A stretch of DNA of 64,000 nt from Alphaproteobacteria bacterium (GTDB taxonomy: Bacteria; Pseudomonadota; Alphaproteobacteria; Micavibrionales; Micavibrionaceae), in the NCBI GenBank assembly GCA_017999645.1, contig JAGNLJ010000011.1:1-64000 (forward strand), read 5' to 3'. The translations under genes and the position numbers were made by a program. The first letter of the stretch is position 1. Each line of letters starts with the position of its first letter. A model generated the notes under the pieces. The model did not search any database, was not told the origin of the DNA, and was given only the letters and a program-made list of their open reading frames with translations. Positions 17,647 to 26,675 of this stretch are shown piece after piece.

Positions 17647-18069
17647 ATGACGGAACTCGAGAAGGCCTGCGCCGAGAAGGGTTTGAAAATGACCGGCCAG
17701 CGCCGCGTGATCCTGCGCGTGCTCGGCAGCTCCGAAGACCACCCCTCCGTCGAAACCGTTTATGAGCGCGCCAAGGAAATCGACCCGTCCATTTCCATCG
17801 CCACCGTTTACCGCACGCTCAGCCTGCTCGACGAAATGAATCTCGTCATCCGCCATGAATTCCAGGAAGGCCATTCCCGTTACGAACTTAATTGGGACCA
17901 CCACCACCACCTGATTGATCTCGAAACCGGCCACGTGATCGAGTTCCAGAATGACGACCTCGAAAAACTGAAAAAGAAAATCGCCCGCGATCTCGGCTAC
18001 GATCTCATCGATCACCGCCTTGAACTCTACGGCAAAAAAATCAAAAAAGCCGATAACACCAAGAAATAG
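17647..18069 (+). CDS. fur: Fur/Mur-family metalloregulator
   Basis: About 141 residues: winged helix (GLKMTGQRRVILRVL ... SIATVYRTLSLLDEM), then the dimer domain with HHHHLIDLETGHVIEF. The CxxC zinc site of many Fur proteins is absent, as in alphaproteobacterial Fur/Mur proteins. The regulatory His-rich site is retained. It may respond to Fe or Mn. The start at 17647 is preferred because a GGTGGAG sequence lies at correct spacing, although the frame opens at 17620. A candidate target site for a protein of this family lies before the suf regulator in this window. Confidence 0.9.
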   Translation: MTELEKACAEKGLKMTGQRRVILRVLGSSEDHPSVETVYERAKEIDPSISIATVYRTLSLLDEMNLVIRHEFQEGHSRYELNWDHHHHLIDLETGHVIEFQNDDLEKLKKKIARDLGYDLIDHRLELYGKKIKKADNTKK

Positions 18070-18078
18070 AGTATCACT

Positions 18079-18303
18079 ATGTCCTGTAACGAAACCAAAA
18101 AAGGTAAAATCGAATTCGACGGCGACTGCAAATGCCAGAACGCCGTGATGCGCGCCTACAAGGGATTGCTTACCGCAGGCACGCCCGAAAGCCGCGCGCT
18201 CGAGGCCGCAAAAATCGTTTATTCCCACCACCACCCGGAAGATCCCGCCGATATCGCCGCTTTGACTGTCGAGCGCTGGGTCAACGCCGGGCACTTCCAT
18301 TAA
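18079..18303 (+). CDS. Small hypothetical protein downstream of fur
   Basis: A 74-residue protein, probably cytoplasmic, with three cysteines near the N-terminus (Cys3, Cys17, Cys19 in DCKCQN) and a SHHHPEDP segment. It is nine bases after the fur stop and likely shares its transcript. The Cys/His content might fit metal binding, but this is speculative. The C-terminal AALTVERWVNAGHFH suggests a helical tail. I know no family name for it. Confidence 0.75.
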   Translation: MSCNETKKGKIEFDGDCKCQNAVMRAYKGLLTAGTPESRALEAAKIVYSHHHPEDPADIAALTVERWVNAGHFH

Positions 18304-18311
18304 TGCCTGAT

Positions 18312-18426
18312 CTGTCAGCCCCGGCAGCGAGCCGACAGGCGAGCGTAAACGGGGACCTGGCATATAAATGCCGCGAAGCGGCCTGCCGTCAAAAAGACTG
18401 GGCCCCCGCTTTCGCGGGGGTGACAG
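18312..18426. repeat. Palindromic intergenic repeat patch
   Basis: Between the small gene after fur and the DUF1491 gene lie two short inverted repeats. One runs from GTCAGCCCCGG (18314) to CGGGGAC (ending 18356). The other is CCCCCGC-TTTC-GCGGGGG at 18403-18420, followed by TGACAG. The second resembles the CCCGC...GCGGG TGACA class of dispersed palindromes common in bacterial genomes. It could act as a terminator for the fur transcript. Confidence 0.5.
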
Positions 18427-18435
18427 AGGTGATGT

Positions 18436-18774
18436 ATGGATGACACGCGCCTGCCGACCGCGCTCTGGGTCGAGGCGCATTTGCGGCGCCTGACGCAGGA
18501 AGGAATTCCGTATTACATCGCCAACACCGGCGCGTACGCCGCCGGAACCGTGCTTGTGAAAATCAACGGGCTGGAGAAGGGGTGCCGCCTGTTAATCCAG
18601 CAGCGCAACCTCGACGGCATTCTTGGCTGGGCCGACGCGACAAAAGACCAAATCCTCGAGGAAAAAAAAGCCGACGAATACATCAGTCGCGCTGTCTCCC
18701 GTGATCCCGACATCTGGGTCATCGAAACCGAAGACCGCCGCATGCAAAATCCGTTTGAACATCCTCAGGTTTGA
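18436..18774 (+). CDS. DUF1491-family protein
   Basis: A 112-residue protein matching the alphaproteobacterial DUF1491 family: TRLPTALWVEAHLRRL at the start, the TGAYAAGTVLVKINGL core, and DPDIWVIETEDR at the C-terminus. The function is unknown. Its last 66 bases, including the stop codon, have a second copy 481 bases downstream (listed as a fragment), so the gene's 3' end has been duplicated around the next ORF. Confidence 0.88.
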   Translation: MDDTRLPTALWVEAHLRRLTQEGIPYYIANTGAYAAGTVLVKINGLEKGCRLLIQQRNLDGILGWADATKDQILEEKKADEYISRAVSRDPDIWVIETEDRRMQNPFEHPQV

Positions 18775-18837
18775 CAGAGGCCGGATTTATTAGTATTAGG
18801 TAAAATAAATCATCGAAACCTGGAAGGAGTAGCTAAA

Positions 18838-19134
18838 ATGAATCAGGCAGGCATTAGATACAAATACGCAGAAGGAACCGCCACAGACAAAAGCGCAGAT
18901 TTTACAAGACATGCGAAAAGTCTTTTATGGGGCTACCAGGTTAAGCCATGGGATGGCGGCCCTATAACTGTAGATTTATATCAGATTGAGGAATTGCATG
19001 CGTGGGGCAAGCAACCAAACGCTGCGGCAGTCGATGTCGAAAATAGTAAAGATTTCGGACGGGCTCTTGTTGATATTAAAAAAGCTCAAAATCTCAAAGC
19101 CACCTCGTCGCCGCACAACCCGACACACGGCTAA
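18838..19134 (+). CDS. Hypothetical protein in AT-rich insert
   Basis: A 98-residue protein with a strong ribosome-binding site (GGAAGGAG) before the ATG. The composition is clearly more AT-rich than the flanking fur and prfC genes. It contains KSLLWGYQVKPWDGGPITVDLYQ and a lysine-rich end. No signal peptide or membrane helix is seen. It is the only gene in the segment bracketed by the two copies of the DUF1491 gene end, so it probably arrived by transfer. Function unknown. Confidence 0.7.
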   Translation: MNQAGIRYKYAEGTATDKSADFTRHAKSLLWGYQVKPWDGGPITVDLYQIEELHAWGKQPNAAAVDVENSKDFGRALVDIKKAQNLKATSSPHNPTHG

Positions 19135-19193
19135 TTTTGAAAGAAACCTTCAACCCCGACGCGATATGATGACTTTAATGAAAATAGAAACCT

Positions 19194-19259
19194 CTGGGTC
19201 ATCGAAACCGAATACCGCCGCATGCAAAATCCGTTCGAGGGAACCAATATTTGACAGAA
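19194..19259 (+). pseudogene. Duplicate 3' end of the DUF1491 gene
   Basis: These 66 bases align without gaps to 18713-18778, the end of the DUF1491 gene. The first 46 positions differ at only two bases, the middle is diverged, and the last eight (TTGACAGA, containing the TGA stop) are identical. The copy stays open in the original frame and would encode WVIETEYRRMQNPFEGTNI and stop. It has no start and is a remnant, either of the original gene end or of a replacement tail. Confidence 0.8.
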
Positions 19260-19403
19260 ACGTTGTATTTTTGTCATAACATACACAATAGTAAAATTGT
19301 GAATAAAATCCGCGCCCGGCTCAGCCAGAAAAAATACGCGGCTATAATAACCAGATAAAAAGAGACGCCTATGCGTCCGAAAATAACAGGACAGGGAATA
19401 AAA

Positions 19404-19748
19404 ATGCAGAAACAACGTGAACCTCTATCGCCGCATTTTTTTGTAAATGTAATACCATCGCAAACGCCTGAACCTGATTTTTTAATCGAATCTGTACCAC
19501 TGAAAAAATATACATTTCTTCGGGATAAACCTTCACCGGATCCCGAAAAGGTATATCTCAGCGAAGTCACCGCACTTTCAGGTGAAACCCCGGAGGAGGT
19601 TCTTAAAAACGCAAATGAATGTCAGGCAATTTTATATGCCGCTTTCAAAAATCCCCATGACTTCTCGTCCTCGCACAACAATTACGAAATGGGCCAGGCA
19701 CTTACCTTTTTAAGGCGACGGGCATATAACCCCATGCCAATTGTTTAA
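19404..19748 (+). CDS. Hypothetical protein in AT-rich patch
   Basis: About 114 residues from the ATG at 19404 (AGGGAA upstream); the frame also has an ATG at 19371. It contains PHFFVNVIPSQTPEPDFLIESVPLKKYTFL and a helical C-terminal half (GETPEEVLKNANECQAILYAAF). No family is recognised. Low GC and the position within the run of small unknown genes suggest horizontal origin. Confidence 0.6.
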   Translation: MQKQREPLSPHFFVNVIPSQTPEPDFLIESVPLKKYTFLRDKPSPDPEKVYLSEVTALSGETPEEVLKNANECQAILYAAFKNPHDFSSSHNNYEMGQALTFLRRRAYNPMPIV

Positions 19749-19839
19749 AAATATATTCTTCTGGTTATCATGCTTGTTTTAACCCGATATGTTTTGTCAC
19801 AAAATTTAAATGCACCTAAAAATAATTTCGGAGTCTCGT

Positions 19840-20175
19840 ATGCCGGAAATTTTTGACCCTAGGTCTTGGTACGAGTACCTAAGGCTCATTGAGAACGACG
19901 CAAAAAAAGGCCCTGACCGTGTTGAGGCCCGCTTTAATAAAGCTGCGCGGACTTATTGGGGATTTGGTATATTGCGACCCGCAATAATAGGTGAAGAGGA
20001 ATGTTTAGCTTTGGCTAAGTGCTATAGAAATGTAGTTCCTCAAACGCTGGCGCATAAGGATATGACCGAGCTTTTTGAAAATACTGCAAGTCGCATTCGT
20101 GCTGAGAAAATTAAATTGTGCCTTATATCGGCGCCTGCGGAAAACGCGGCCCCAATAGAAAGCGTCCCAGGTTAG
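19840..20175 (+). CDS. Hypothetical protein in AT-rich patch
   Basis: About 111 residues starting at MPEIFDPRSWYEYL, where CGGAG precedes the ATG; an upstream in-frame ATG at 19810 lacks such a site. Mostly helical and charged, soluble, with three cysteines. No family is recognised. It is the third gene of the AT-rich patch between the DUF1491 gene and prfC. Confidence 0.6.
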   Translation: MPEIFDPRSWYEYLRLIENDAKKGPDRVEARFNKAARTYWGFGILRPAIIGEEECLALAKCYRNVVPQTLAHKDMTELFENTASRIRAEKIKLCLISAPAENAAPIESVPG

Positions 20176-20224
20176 TAAAGCTGATTATTCTTGCCATCAA
20201 ACTATATTAGGTTTATATTCCTAT

Positions 20225-20632
20225 ATGGTTTGGAGCGAAGAACGCAGGCAAAAACAACGCGAAATCATCAATCGCAATAAACCGTGGGAAAAATCCACGG
20301 GTCCCCGGACGCGCAAGGGCAAGGCCCGCGCCAGTCTCAATGCAATAAAAAACGGCCTTCACTCCCGCTCGGGTCGCGAAATCAGGAAACTCCTGTTCCA
20401 CAACCGCGAATTTCTCAAGGCCTACCGCGAGCACGCTGAGTGGGAAGTGCTCATGCGATTACTTCGTTTGGAACAGGCCCCGGAACGAACTGTTGAAAAA
20501 TCCTTTGAAATCAGTCATACCCCGGGGGCACCCCCGCCAAACGGGGCAAACGAACTGAATGTAAATGACGACAGAAACCGAAATTCAAAAACGCCGCACC
20601 TTCGCGATCATCGCCCACCCCGATGCCGGTAA
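20225..20632 (+). CDS. Short basic protein with PWEKSTGPRTRKGKA motif
   Basis: A 135-residue, very basic ORF. The N-terminal part RNKPWEKSTGPRTRKGKARASLNAIKNG resembles a short motif I associate with small hypothetical proteins in proteobacteria and their phages. The last 68 bases overlap prfC in another frame, and the C-terminal quarter (GAPPPNGANEL onward) looks non-native, so the original end may have been lost. The motif part is probably real. Function unknown, possibly nucleic-acid binding. Confidence 0.5.
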   Translation: MVWSEERRQKQREIINRNKPWEKSTGPRTRKGKARASLNAIKNGLHSRSGREIRKLLFHNREFLKAYREHAEWEVLMRLLRLEQAPERTVEKSFEISHTPGAPPPNGANELNVNDDRNRNSKTPHLRDHRPPRCR

Positions 20633-22139
20633 AACCACGCTGACGGAAAAGCTGCTGCTGTTCGGCGGCGCGATTGAACTTGCAGGCGCGGTCAAGGCCA
20701 AGGGCGACCGCCGCCGCGCGCGCTCCGACTGGATGAAGGTCGAGCAGGAGCGGGGCATTTCCGTCGCATCCTCCGTCATGACCTTCGACCATAAGGGCAA
20801 AGTCTTCAACCTGCTCGACACACCCGGTCACGAAGATTTCTCCGAAGACACATACCGCACCCTCACCGCCGTCGACAGCGCCGTCATGGTCCTCGACAAC
20901 GCGAAAGGTATTGAAACCCAGACATTGAAACTCTTCGAGGTCTGCCGCCTCCGTGATGTTCCCATCATCACCTTCATCAACAAGATGGACCGCGAGGGGC
21001 AGGACCCGTTCAATCTGTTAGATGAAATCGAGCAGAAACTCGCGCTTGATGTCACGCCCGCGAGCTGGCCCATCGGCATGGGCCGCGATTTCAAGGGCTG
21101 TTACGATCTGTTGAATGACGAACTCGTTCTTTTCGACCGCACCAAGGGCGAAAAACTCCAGGACACCGTCAAATGCTCCGGCCTCGACGATCCCAAAATC
21201 GATGAACTGCTTCCTGCCGACCAGGCCGCAAAACTCCGCGCCGATGTCGAGATGGTGCGCGGCCTTTGCAAGGAATTCGATATGCAATCCTATCTTGAAG
21301 GCCACATGACGCCCGTTTTCTTCGGCTCTGCCGTGAACAATTTCGGCGTGCGCGAATTGCTGGATGGGATCGGCGGCTACGCCCCACAGCCGCGCCCGCA
21401 AAAAGCAGTGCAGCGCATGGTCGAGCCCACCGAGAAAAAAGTCACGGCCTTTATCTTCAAAATTCAGGCCAACATGGACCCGAAACACCGCGACCGCATC
21501 GCGTTCACGCGCATCTGCTCCGGCGAATTCAAAAAGGGCATGAAATTAAAACATGTCCGCAGCGGTAAAATGATGACGGTGCATTCGCCGCTTCTTTTTT
21601 TGGCGCAGGACCGCGAAATGGCGCAGGAAGCCTTCGCGGGCGATATTCTCGGCCTGCCGAATTACGGCGGCCTGCGCATTGGTGACGCCTTCACCGAAGG
21701 CGAAGACCTGACTTTTACGGGCATCCCGAGCTTCGCGCCCGAGCTCATGCAGCGTGCGCGTCCCATCGACCCGCTCAAGGCCAAGCATCTTGGTAAAGCG
21801 CTGGAGCAACTGGCGGAAGAGGGTGCAGCCCGGGTGTTCAAGCCAGTCATGGATTCCGACTGGATCGTCGGCGTCGTCGGCGCATTGCAGTTCGACGTTC
21901 TGGCCGATCGCATCCGCACCGAATACAGCATCCCTGTGAAATTCGAGGAAACGCCGCTCTTCACCGCCCGCTGGGTCGCGGCGGACGATCCGCAGGTTCT
22001 GAAGAAATTCCTCGATTCAAATCAGGCGGCGATTGCCAATGACCATGACGGCGACCCTGTTTTCCTGGCGCGCAACAGCTGGCACCTGGGCGACGCGCAG
22101 GATAAAAACAAGGACATTAAATTTATGACGACCAAATAG
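20565..22139 (+). CDS. prfC: Peptide chain release factor 3
   Basis: A 524-residue translational GTPase of the RF3 type. AHPDAGKTTLTEKLL is the P-loop, DTPGHEDFSEDTYR the G3 motif, NKMD the G4 motif, followed by the RF3-specific GVVGALQFDVLADRI near the C-terminus. RF3 recycles RF1/RF2 from ribosomes after peptide release. It ends 13 bases from the convergent spermidine-synthase-like gene. Confidence 0.97.
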   Translation: MTTETEIQKRRTFAIIAHPDAGKTTLTEKLLLFGGAIELAGAVKAKGDRRRARSDWMKVEQERGISVASSVMTFDHKGKVFNLLDTPGHEDFSEDTYRTLTAVDSAVMVLDNAKGIETQTLKLFEVCRLRDVPIITFINKMDREGQDPFNLLDEIEQKLALDVTPASWPIGMGRDFKGCYDLLNDELVLFDRTKGEKLQDTVKCSGLDDPKIDELLPADQAAKLRADVEMVRGLCKEFDMQSYLEGHMTPVFFGSAVNNFGVRELLDGIGGYAPQPRPQKAVQRMVEPTEKKVTAFIFKIQANMDPKHRDRIAFTRICSGEFKKGMKLKHVRSGKMMTVHSPLLFLAQDREMAQEAFAGDILGLPNYGGLRIGDAFTEGEDLTFTGIPSFAPELMQRARPIDPLKAKHLGKALEQLAEEGAARVFKPVMDSDWIVGVVGALQFDVLADRIRTEYSIPVKFEETPLFTARWVAADDPQVLKKFLDSNQAAIANDHDGDPVFLARNSWHLGDAQDKNKDIKFMTTK

Positions 22140-22152
22140 GACGGTGGAGTAA

Positions 22153-24450
22153 TCAGTAATCCGTCTGCTCCGCCTCTTTCTTGGCGGCTTCTATTTCCTT
22201 GCTGCGCTGGAATCCTGTCACGTTATTAAGCACCCGGAAAATGTTCGAATATTGGTCGGTCCACGGTTTGACGCCCTTGCGCGACCGCGCATCGGTCCAT
22301 CCCATCTCTCGCAGTTTATTTTTGAAGGTTTCATTTTTGGTGAACAAAACCCAATGGCTTGCGTAAGCCTTGATTTCCGTTCCGGGAATTTCCGTGTCAT
22401 CGCTCATCCCGACAATCGCCGGAACACCGAGAACCTGCGACGCTTCGTACAGCACAGGCTCAAGGTCGAGGAAACGGTTCGAGATATGAACCAGAACAGC
22501 TCCATCATCCTTGATCTTGTTCAGGTACATCTGCAGCGCTTCGACCGTCAGCAGGTGAATGGGAATGTTATCCGAGGTAAACGCATCCGTGACAATCAGG
22601 TCATATGTATCGTCCGGCTTCTTGGCGACCGTCAGTCGTCCATCGCCCAATATGACTTCGTAATCCGTTCCGCAATCCTTCAGGAAGGTGAAGTATTGCG
22701 GGTCTTCGGCGATCTCCTGTACCAGCTTGTCGATCTCGAAGTAATCGATGGTTCGTCCGGGCTTCTTGAAGCATGCCGTCACGCCGATTCCGAGGCCGAG
22801 AATGCCGATCTTCTGCTCGCCGGGCTTGTCATCCAGAACCTTGAAGACATTACGGATCGGGCTATGGATGCTGTAATAGGACATTGGCGTCAGGCGGAAC
22901 TTTTCATCCATAACCTGTGTGCCGTGATTGGTCGTGCCGTGCAGCAGGATGCGCTCACCCTGCTTGGTGTTGGCAATCTTCACGATGCCGAAGAAGTTCC
23001 GGTCGCGGTGGATGACCTCGTTATACGCATCGCCGCCCCAGTGATAACCCAGCGGGAAAAATCCGAATATCATCGCCACCAGGAAACTGAACAGCCAGCG
23101 GCGATCCATCATATAGGACAGGATCATCGCAATCAGTGCCGAGCCGCCAAACAACACGAATTTAGAAGATGTGTTGAACAGGAACACCGTGATGAAAAGG
23201 GCGACGAAGGACATAAGGAAAGGCCCGCTGAACAGGCTGTCGACACCTTTCTGCCTGAGCGTGTTTTTTACGCTATCGAGGGCCGCCTGAAAGCTCCTCG
23301 CCGGGTTGCCGGCGTGACGGACCATGCAGGCCAGCACGAGCGCGAAAACATACTCCAACGGAATGACCATGAATTGCGGCGCGATGATCGCGTTGAAAAA
23401 TCCGCCAAGGGCACCGCCCAGCGACATGATTAGATAGAATTCAGTCAGGTTCCGCGCATCGGGCCGCGACTGCGCGAGCTGGATATGGCACGTCATCGCC
23501 GAGAAGAAGAACACCGAAAGATGAATGGCGATCAGGAACAGCGGGTCGATAAAGGGGAAGGAGATTTTCTGCGCGATAAGCACAATCAGCATTGCCGCCT
23601 GCAACGTTATGGCGTTATCGAGGCTGAGAAGCTGCTTGCGCGCAAAAACCAGAATGAACGTGCCGACATAAATCGCCAGCGGCAAAATCCACAGCATCGG
23701 CACCGCCGCAATATCCATGGTCATGAAGGTCGTGACGCCGAGCATGAGCGACGAGGGAATAAACGCCAGCGTCAGCCACAGGAAACGCTGCTTCCATGTC
23801 ACGCCGCCAGACGATGAGGCAGCGCGCGCGGGTACAGATGCAGGCGCGGCTTTCCAAATCATGAATGCCGAAAGGCCGGTCAGCGCGATCAACGCGAAAT
23901 ACCCGAGCATCCATGTGTGCGCCTGCCCCGAGAGCGGCAATAACGGCTCGATAAGAACCGGGTAGAGAAGCAGCGATGTCATCGAGCCGAGATTGCTCGC
24001 GCCATACAGGAAATAGGGATTGCTGGAATCCTTGTCGCCGCTCGCGGCGAACCAGCGCTGAAGCATCGGCGCCGAGGCGGCTAAAACGAAAAACGGCCCG
24101 CCGACTGTGGTGAGCATCAGGCCAAGTTGCCACAATGTCGGGTCCAGGCCCTCGGGCGGTTCGACACCAACCGGAATGACGATCGGCAGAACGATTGTAA
24201 ACAGCGCCAGCAATCCAATCTGTAAAATTGCCTGCATCCGGATGCTCAGATATTTCGTCGTCCCGTGCGCATAGGCATACCCGCCGAGCAACATTACCTG
24301 GAAAAACAGCATGCAGGTGTTCCAGACCTGCGGCGTGCCGCCCAGATACGGCAGCACCATTTTCGAGAACATCGGCTGGACCGAGAACAGCAGCGCGGCG
24401 CTGAGGAGCAGGGTCAGGGAATAGAGGGAGACAAGCGGTGAAAGCTTCAT
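22153..24450 (-). CDS. Membrane-fused spermidine-synthase-like protein
   Basis: About 765 residues in two parts. The N-terminal ~500 residues form many membrane helices of an MFS-like or SpeE-associated type (LLLSAALLFSVQPMFSKMVLPYLGG). The C-terminal part is a class I methyltransferase fold of the polyamine synthase kind: ILGLGIGVTACF, YFEIDKLVQEIAED, ILGDGRLTV and DAFTSDNIPIHLLT. These fusions are widespread, but their substrate is not established. The ATG at 24450 is preferred; the frame extends to a TTG at 24489. Confidence 0.9.
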   Translation of the reverse strand: MKLSPLVSLYSLTLLLSAALLFSVQPMFSKMVLPYLGGTPQVWNTCMLFFQVMLLGGYAYAHGTTKYLSIRMQAILQIGLLALFTIVLPIVIPVGVEPPEGLDPTLWQLGLMLTTVGGPFFVLAASAPMLQRWFAASGDKDSSNPYFLYGASNLGSMTSLLLYPVLIEPLLPLSGQAHTWMLGYFALIALTGLSAFMIWKAAPASVPARAASSSGGVTWKQRFLWLTLAFIPSSLMLGVTTFMTMDIAAVPMLWILPLAIYVGTFILVFARKQLLSLDNAITLQAAMLIVLIAQKISFPFIDPLFLIAIHLSVFFFSAMTCHIQLAQSRPDARNLTEFYLIMSLGGALGGFFNAIIAPQFMVIPLEYVFALVLACMVRHAGNPARSFQAALDSVKNTLRQKGVDSLFSGPFLMSFVALFITVFLFNTSSKFVLFGGSALIAMILSYMMDRRWLFSFLVAMIFGFFPLGYHWGGDAYNEVIHRDRNFFGIVKIANTKQGERILLHGTTNHGTQVMDEKFRLTPMSYYSIHSPIRNVFKVLDDKPGEQKIGILGLGIGVTACFKKPGRTIDYFEIDKLVQEIAEDPQYFTFLKDCGTDYEVILGDGRLTVAKKPDDTYDLIVTDAFTSDNIPIHLLTVEALQMYLNKIKDDGAVLVHISNRFLDLEPVLYEASQVLGVPAIVGMSDDTEIPGTEIKAYASHWVLFTKNETFKNKLREMGWTDARSRKGVKPWTDQYSNIFRVLNNVTGFQRSKEIEAAKKEAEQTDY

Positions 24451-24538
24451 GAGACGCAAACCATTGGCGGGGGTGAACAAATCGACCAAATAAGGGTACT
24501 ATGAGGGCCGGGAGACATAACATGGGAATTTAGTCGGA

Positions 24539-24568
24539 CCCCCCACTTTTCCCTTGAAAAATGGGGGG
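24539..24568. promoter_or_regulatory. Strong hairpin between divergent genes, upstream of suf
   Basis: CCCCCCA at 24539-24545 pairs with TGGGGGG at 24562-24568, and TTTT (24547) with AAAA (24557) extends the stem after one mismatch. It lies in the intergenic region between the spermidine-synthase-like gene and the suf regulator. There is no T-tract on either side. It could be a structured leader or an element shielding the two divergent promoters. Confidence 0.4.
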
Positions 24569-24610
24569 CAAGATGACAAATAATTGGTACATTTTTAGTC
24601 CTGAATGGAA

Positions 24611-24627
24611 TTGAGATTGATTCTCAA
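24611..24627. promoter_or_regulatory. Putative Fur/Irr-type operator before the suf operon
   Basis: TTGAGATTGATTCTCAA is an interrupted palindrome (TTGAGA-N5-TCTCAA). Its inner 15 bases differ by one base from the 7-1-7 iron box TGAGAATnATTCTCA. It is centred 30 bases upstream of the Rrf2 regulator's ATG, where it could block transcription. Iron control of suf operons in alphaproteobacteria is established, so a Fur, Irr or related protein is the likely binder. Confidence 0.65.
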
Positions 24628-24648
24628 CAACTTAAGGCGGGTTTTTGA

Positions 24649-25101
24649 ATGATTAAAGTATCCAAAATGGCTGATTACGCAGTGGTGGTTCTCGCGGCGC
24701 TTGCACGCAGCGATGACGCGCTCATGACGGCCTCCGGCGTCTCGGCAAAAACCGGCCTGCCTGAGCCGACCGTTGCCAAAGTTCTGAAACTTCTTTCGCG
24801 TGGAAACTTTTTGGACTCCGTGCGCGGCGCGACCGGCGGTTACAAACTCGCGATGCCGCCCGAAAAAATTTCCGTGGCAAAAATTATTACAGCCGTCGAT
24901 GGCCCGATCTCGCTCACCTCATGCGTCGATGATACCGACCAGAGCTGCGGTTACAGCAATCGCTGCGCCGTGAAGGGGCGGTGGAACGGGGTCAACTACG
25001 CCGTGCGCGGCGCGCTTGAATCCGTAACCCTTGCCGACATGATGAACAATGAATGCCACTCCTCGCGCAGCGACGAAGTGGTGATTGAAGGTCTCGCATG
25101 A
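24649..25101 (+). CDS. Rrf2-family SUF operon regulator
   Basis: A 150-residue winged-helix Rrf2 protein: [15 protein letters not shown] at the N-terminus, the recognition-helix segment [21 protein letters not shown], then [16 protein letters not shown]. Three cysteines in [22 protein letters not shown] match the cluster-binding layout of the SUF-type Rrf2 regulators. It probably binds an Fe-S cluster and represses or activates the operon. The stop overlaps the sufB start by ATGA. Confidence 0.93.
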   Translation: MIKVSKMADYAVVVLAALARSDDALMTASGVSAKTGLPEPTVAKVLKLLSRGNFLDSVRGATGGYKLAMPPEKISVAKIITAVDGPISLTSCVDDTDQSCGYSNRCAVKGRWNGVNYAVRGALESVTLADMMNNECHSSRSDEVVIEGLA

Positions 25102-26555
25102 GCTCGATCACCGAAGAGACAATCAAGACGGTCGAAGGCCTTGGGCAAAAATACACCGCCGGGTTCGTGACCGATATTGAATCCGAAAAAGCGCCCAAGG
25201 GCCTGTCCGAAGACACCGTTCGTTTTATTTCGGCGAAAAAAGGCGAGCCTGAATGGCTGCTGGAGTGGCGCCTGAAAGCCTTCCGCCACTGGCAGAAAAT
25301 GCCCGAGCCGACATGGGCGAAGGTTGACTTCCCGCCAATCGATTACCAGGACGCCTATTATTACGCCGCGCCGAAAAGTGCTGGCGATGGCCCCAAAAGT
25401 CTGGACGAGATCGACCCCAAACTTCTCGAGACCTACGAGAAGCTCGGCATTCCGCTGCGTGAGCGCGAAATGCTCGCGGGCGTCGCCGTTGATGTCGTGT
25501 TCGACTCCGTTTCAGTCGCGACAACCTTCAAGGCGAAATTAAAAGAGGCGGGGGTTATTTTCTGCTCGATCTCCGAAGCGGTGAAGGAACACCCGGAACT
25601 GGTCAAAAAATATATGGGCTCGGTCGTGCCCTTCGCGGATAACAAGCATGCGTGCCTCAACAGCGCGGTATTCACGGATGGTTCATTCGTCTACATCCCG
25701 CCCGGCGTGCGCTGCCCGATGGAGCTTTCGACATATTTCAGGATCAATGAACTCAACACCGGCCAGTTCGAGCGCACGCTCATCATCGCGGACAAGGGCT
25801 CGTACGTGTCGTATCTTGAGGGCTGCACCGCACCGATGCGCGATGTGCGCCAGCTTCACGCTGCCGTGGTCGAACTTATTGCCCATGATGACGCGACGAT
25901 CAAATATTCGACCGTCCAGAACTGGTTCCCCGGCGATGAAAACGGAAAAGGCGGGATTTATAACTTCGTCACCAAGCGCGGCCTGTGTGAGGGGCGCAAT
26001 TCCAAAATTTCCTGGACGCAGGTTGAGACGGGCTCGGCGATTACATGGAAATACCCATCCTGCATCCTGAAGGGCGATAATTCTCAAGGAGAATTTTATT
26101 CCGTCGCGATCACGAACGGCATGCAGCAGGCCGACACCGGCACGAAAATGATTCACCTCGGCAAAAACACCCGCAGCCGGATTGTCTCGAAAGGCATCAG
26201 CGCCGGAAAATCCGACAACACCTATCGCGGCCTCGTGAAAATCATGCCGAAGGCCGAAGGTGCGCGAAACTTCACCCAGTGCGACAGCTTGCTTATCGGC
26301 GATAATTGCGGCGCCCACACCGTGCCTTATATCGAGAGCCGGAATAAGAGCGCGAATTTAGAACACGAGGCTACGACGTCCAAAATATCCGAAGACCAGA
26401 TGTTCTACTGCATGCAGCGCGGTCTTAGCCAGGAAGAGGCCGTCGCCCTCATCGTCAACGGCTTCGCCCGCGAAGTGCTGCAGAATTTACCGATGGAGTT
26501 TGCGGTGGAAGCACAAAAACTTGTCGGCATTTCATTGGAAGGGAGTGTCGGATGA
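25098..26555 (+). CDS. sufB: Fe-S cluster assembly scaffold SufB
   Basis: A 485-residue SufB with [47 protein letters not shown] and [19 protein letters not shown], the last holding the conserved Cys used in cluster building. SufB forms the SufBC2D scaffold. The final 20 codons are an AT-leaning version of a sequence that recurs 263 bases downstream with almost all codons changed, so this gene's 3' end may be a replacement. It starts in a 4-nt overlap with the regulator. Confidence 0.97.
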   Translation: MSSITEETIKTVEGLGQKYTAGFVTDIESEKAPKGLSEDTVRFISAKKGEPEWLLEWRLKAFRHWQKMPEPTWAKVDFPPIDYQDAYYYAAPKSAGDGPKSLDEIDPKLLETYEKLGIPLREREMLAGVAVDVVFDSVSVATTFKAKLKEAGVIFCSISEAVKEHPELVKKYMGSVVPFADNKHACLNSAVFTDGSFVYIPPGVRCPMELSTYFRINELNTGQFERTLIIADKGSYVSYLEGCTAPMRDVRQLHAAVVELIAHDDATIKYSTVQNWFPGDENGKGGIYNFVTKRGLCEGRNSKISWTQVETGSAITWKYPSCILKGDNSQGEFYSVAITNGMQQADTGTKMIHLGKNTRSRIVSKGISAGKSDNTYRGLVKIMPKAEGARNFTQCDSLLIGDNCGAHTVPYIESRNKSANLEHEATTSKISEDQMFYCMQRGLSQEEAVALIVNGFAREVLQNLPMEFAVEAQKLVGISLEGSVG

Positions 26556-26566
26556 TTAGTCGCATT

Positions 26567-26668
26567 CGTCATTGCGAGCGCAGCGAAGCAATCCAGTCTT
26601 TTTCTGTCTTCCCCGTGAAGGCGGGGATCTGGATTGCCGCGTCGGCCTTCGGCCTCCTCGCAATGACG
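26567..26668. repeat. Dispersed palindromic repeat, copy 1
   Basis: Begins CGTCATTGCGAGCG and ends CTCGCAATGACG, with internal GCAATCCAG and CTGGATTGC as a second pair of arms. The loop carries its own small palindrome (CCCCGTGAAGGCGGGG). The same outer and inner arms occur at 39156-39248 and 62944-63016. It lies directly after sufB, between the two copies of the sufB tail. Confidence 0.9.
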
Positions 26669-26675
26669 CTCTCAA

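Noticed and set aside
22252-23433. 393-residue ORF on the plus strand
   Set aside because: Antisense to the spermidine-synthase-like gene; Arg/His/Gln-rich with no domain.
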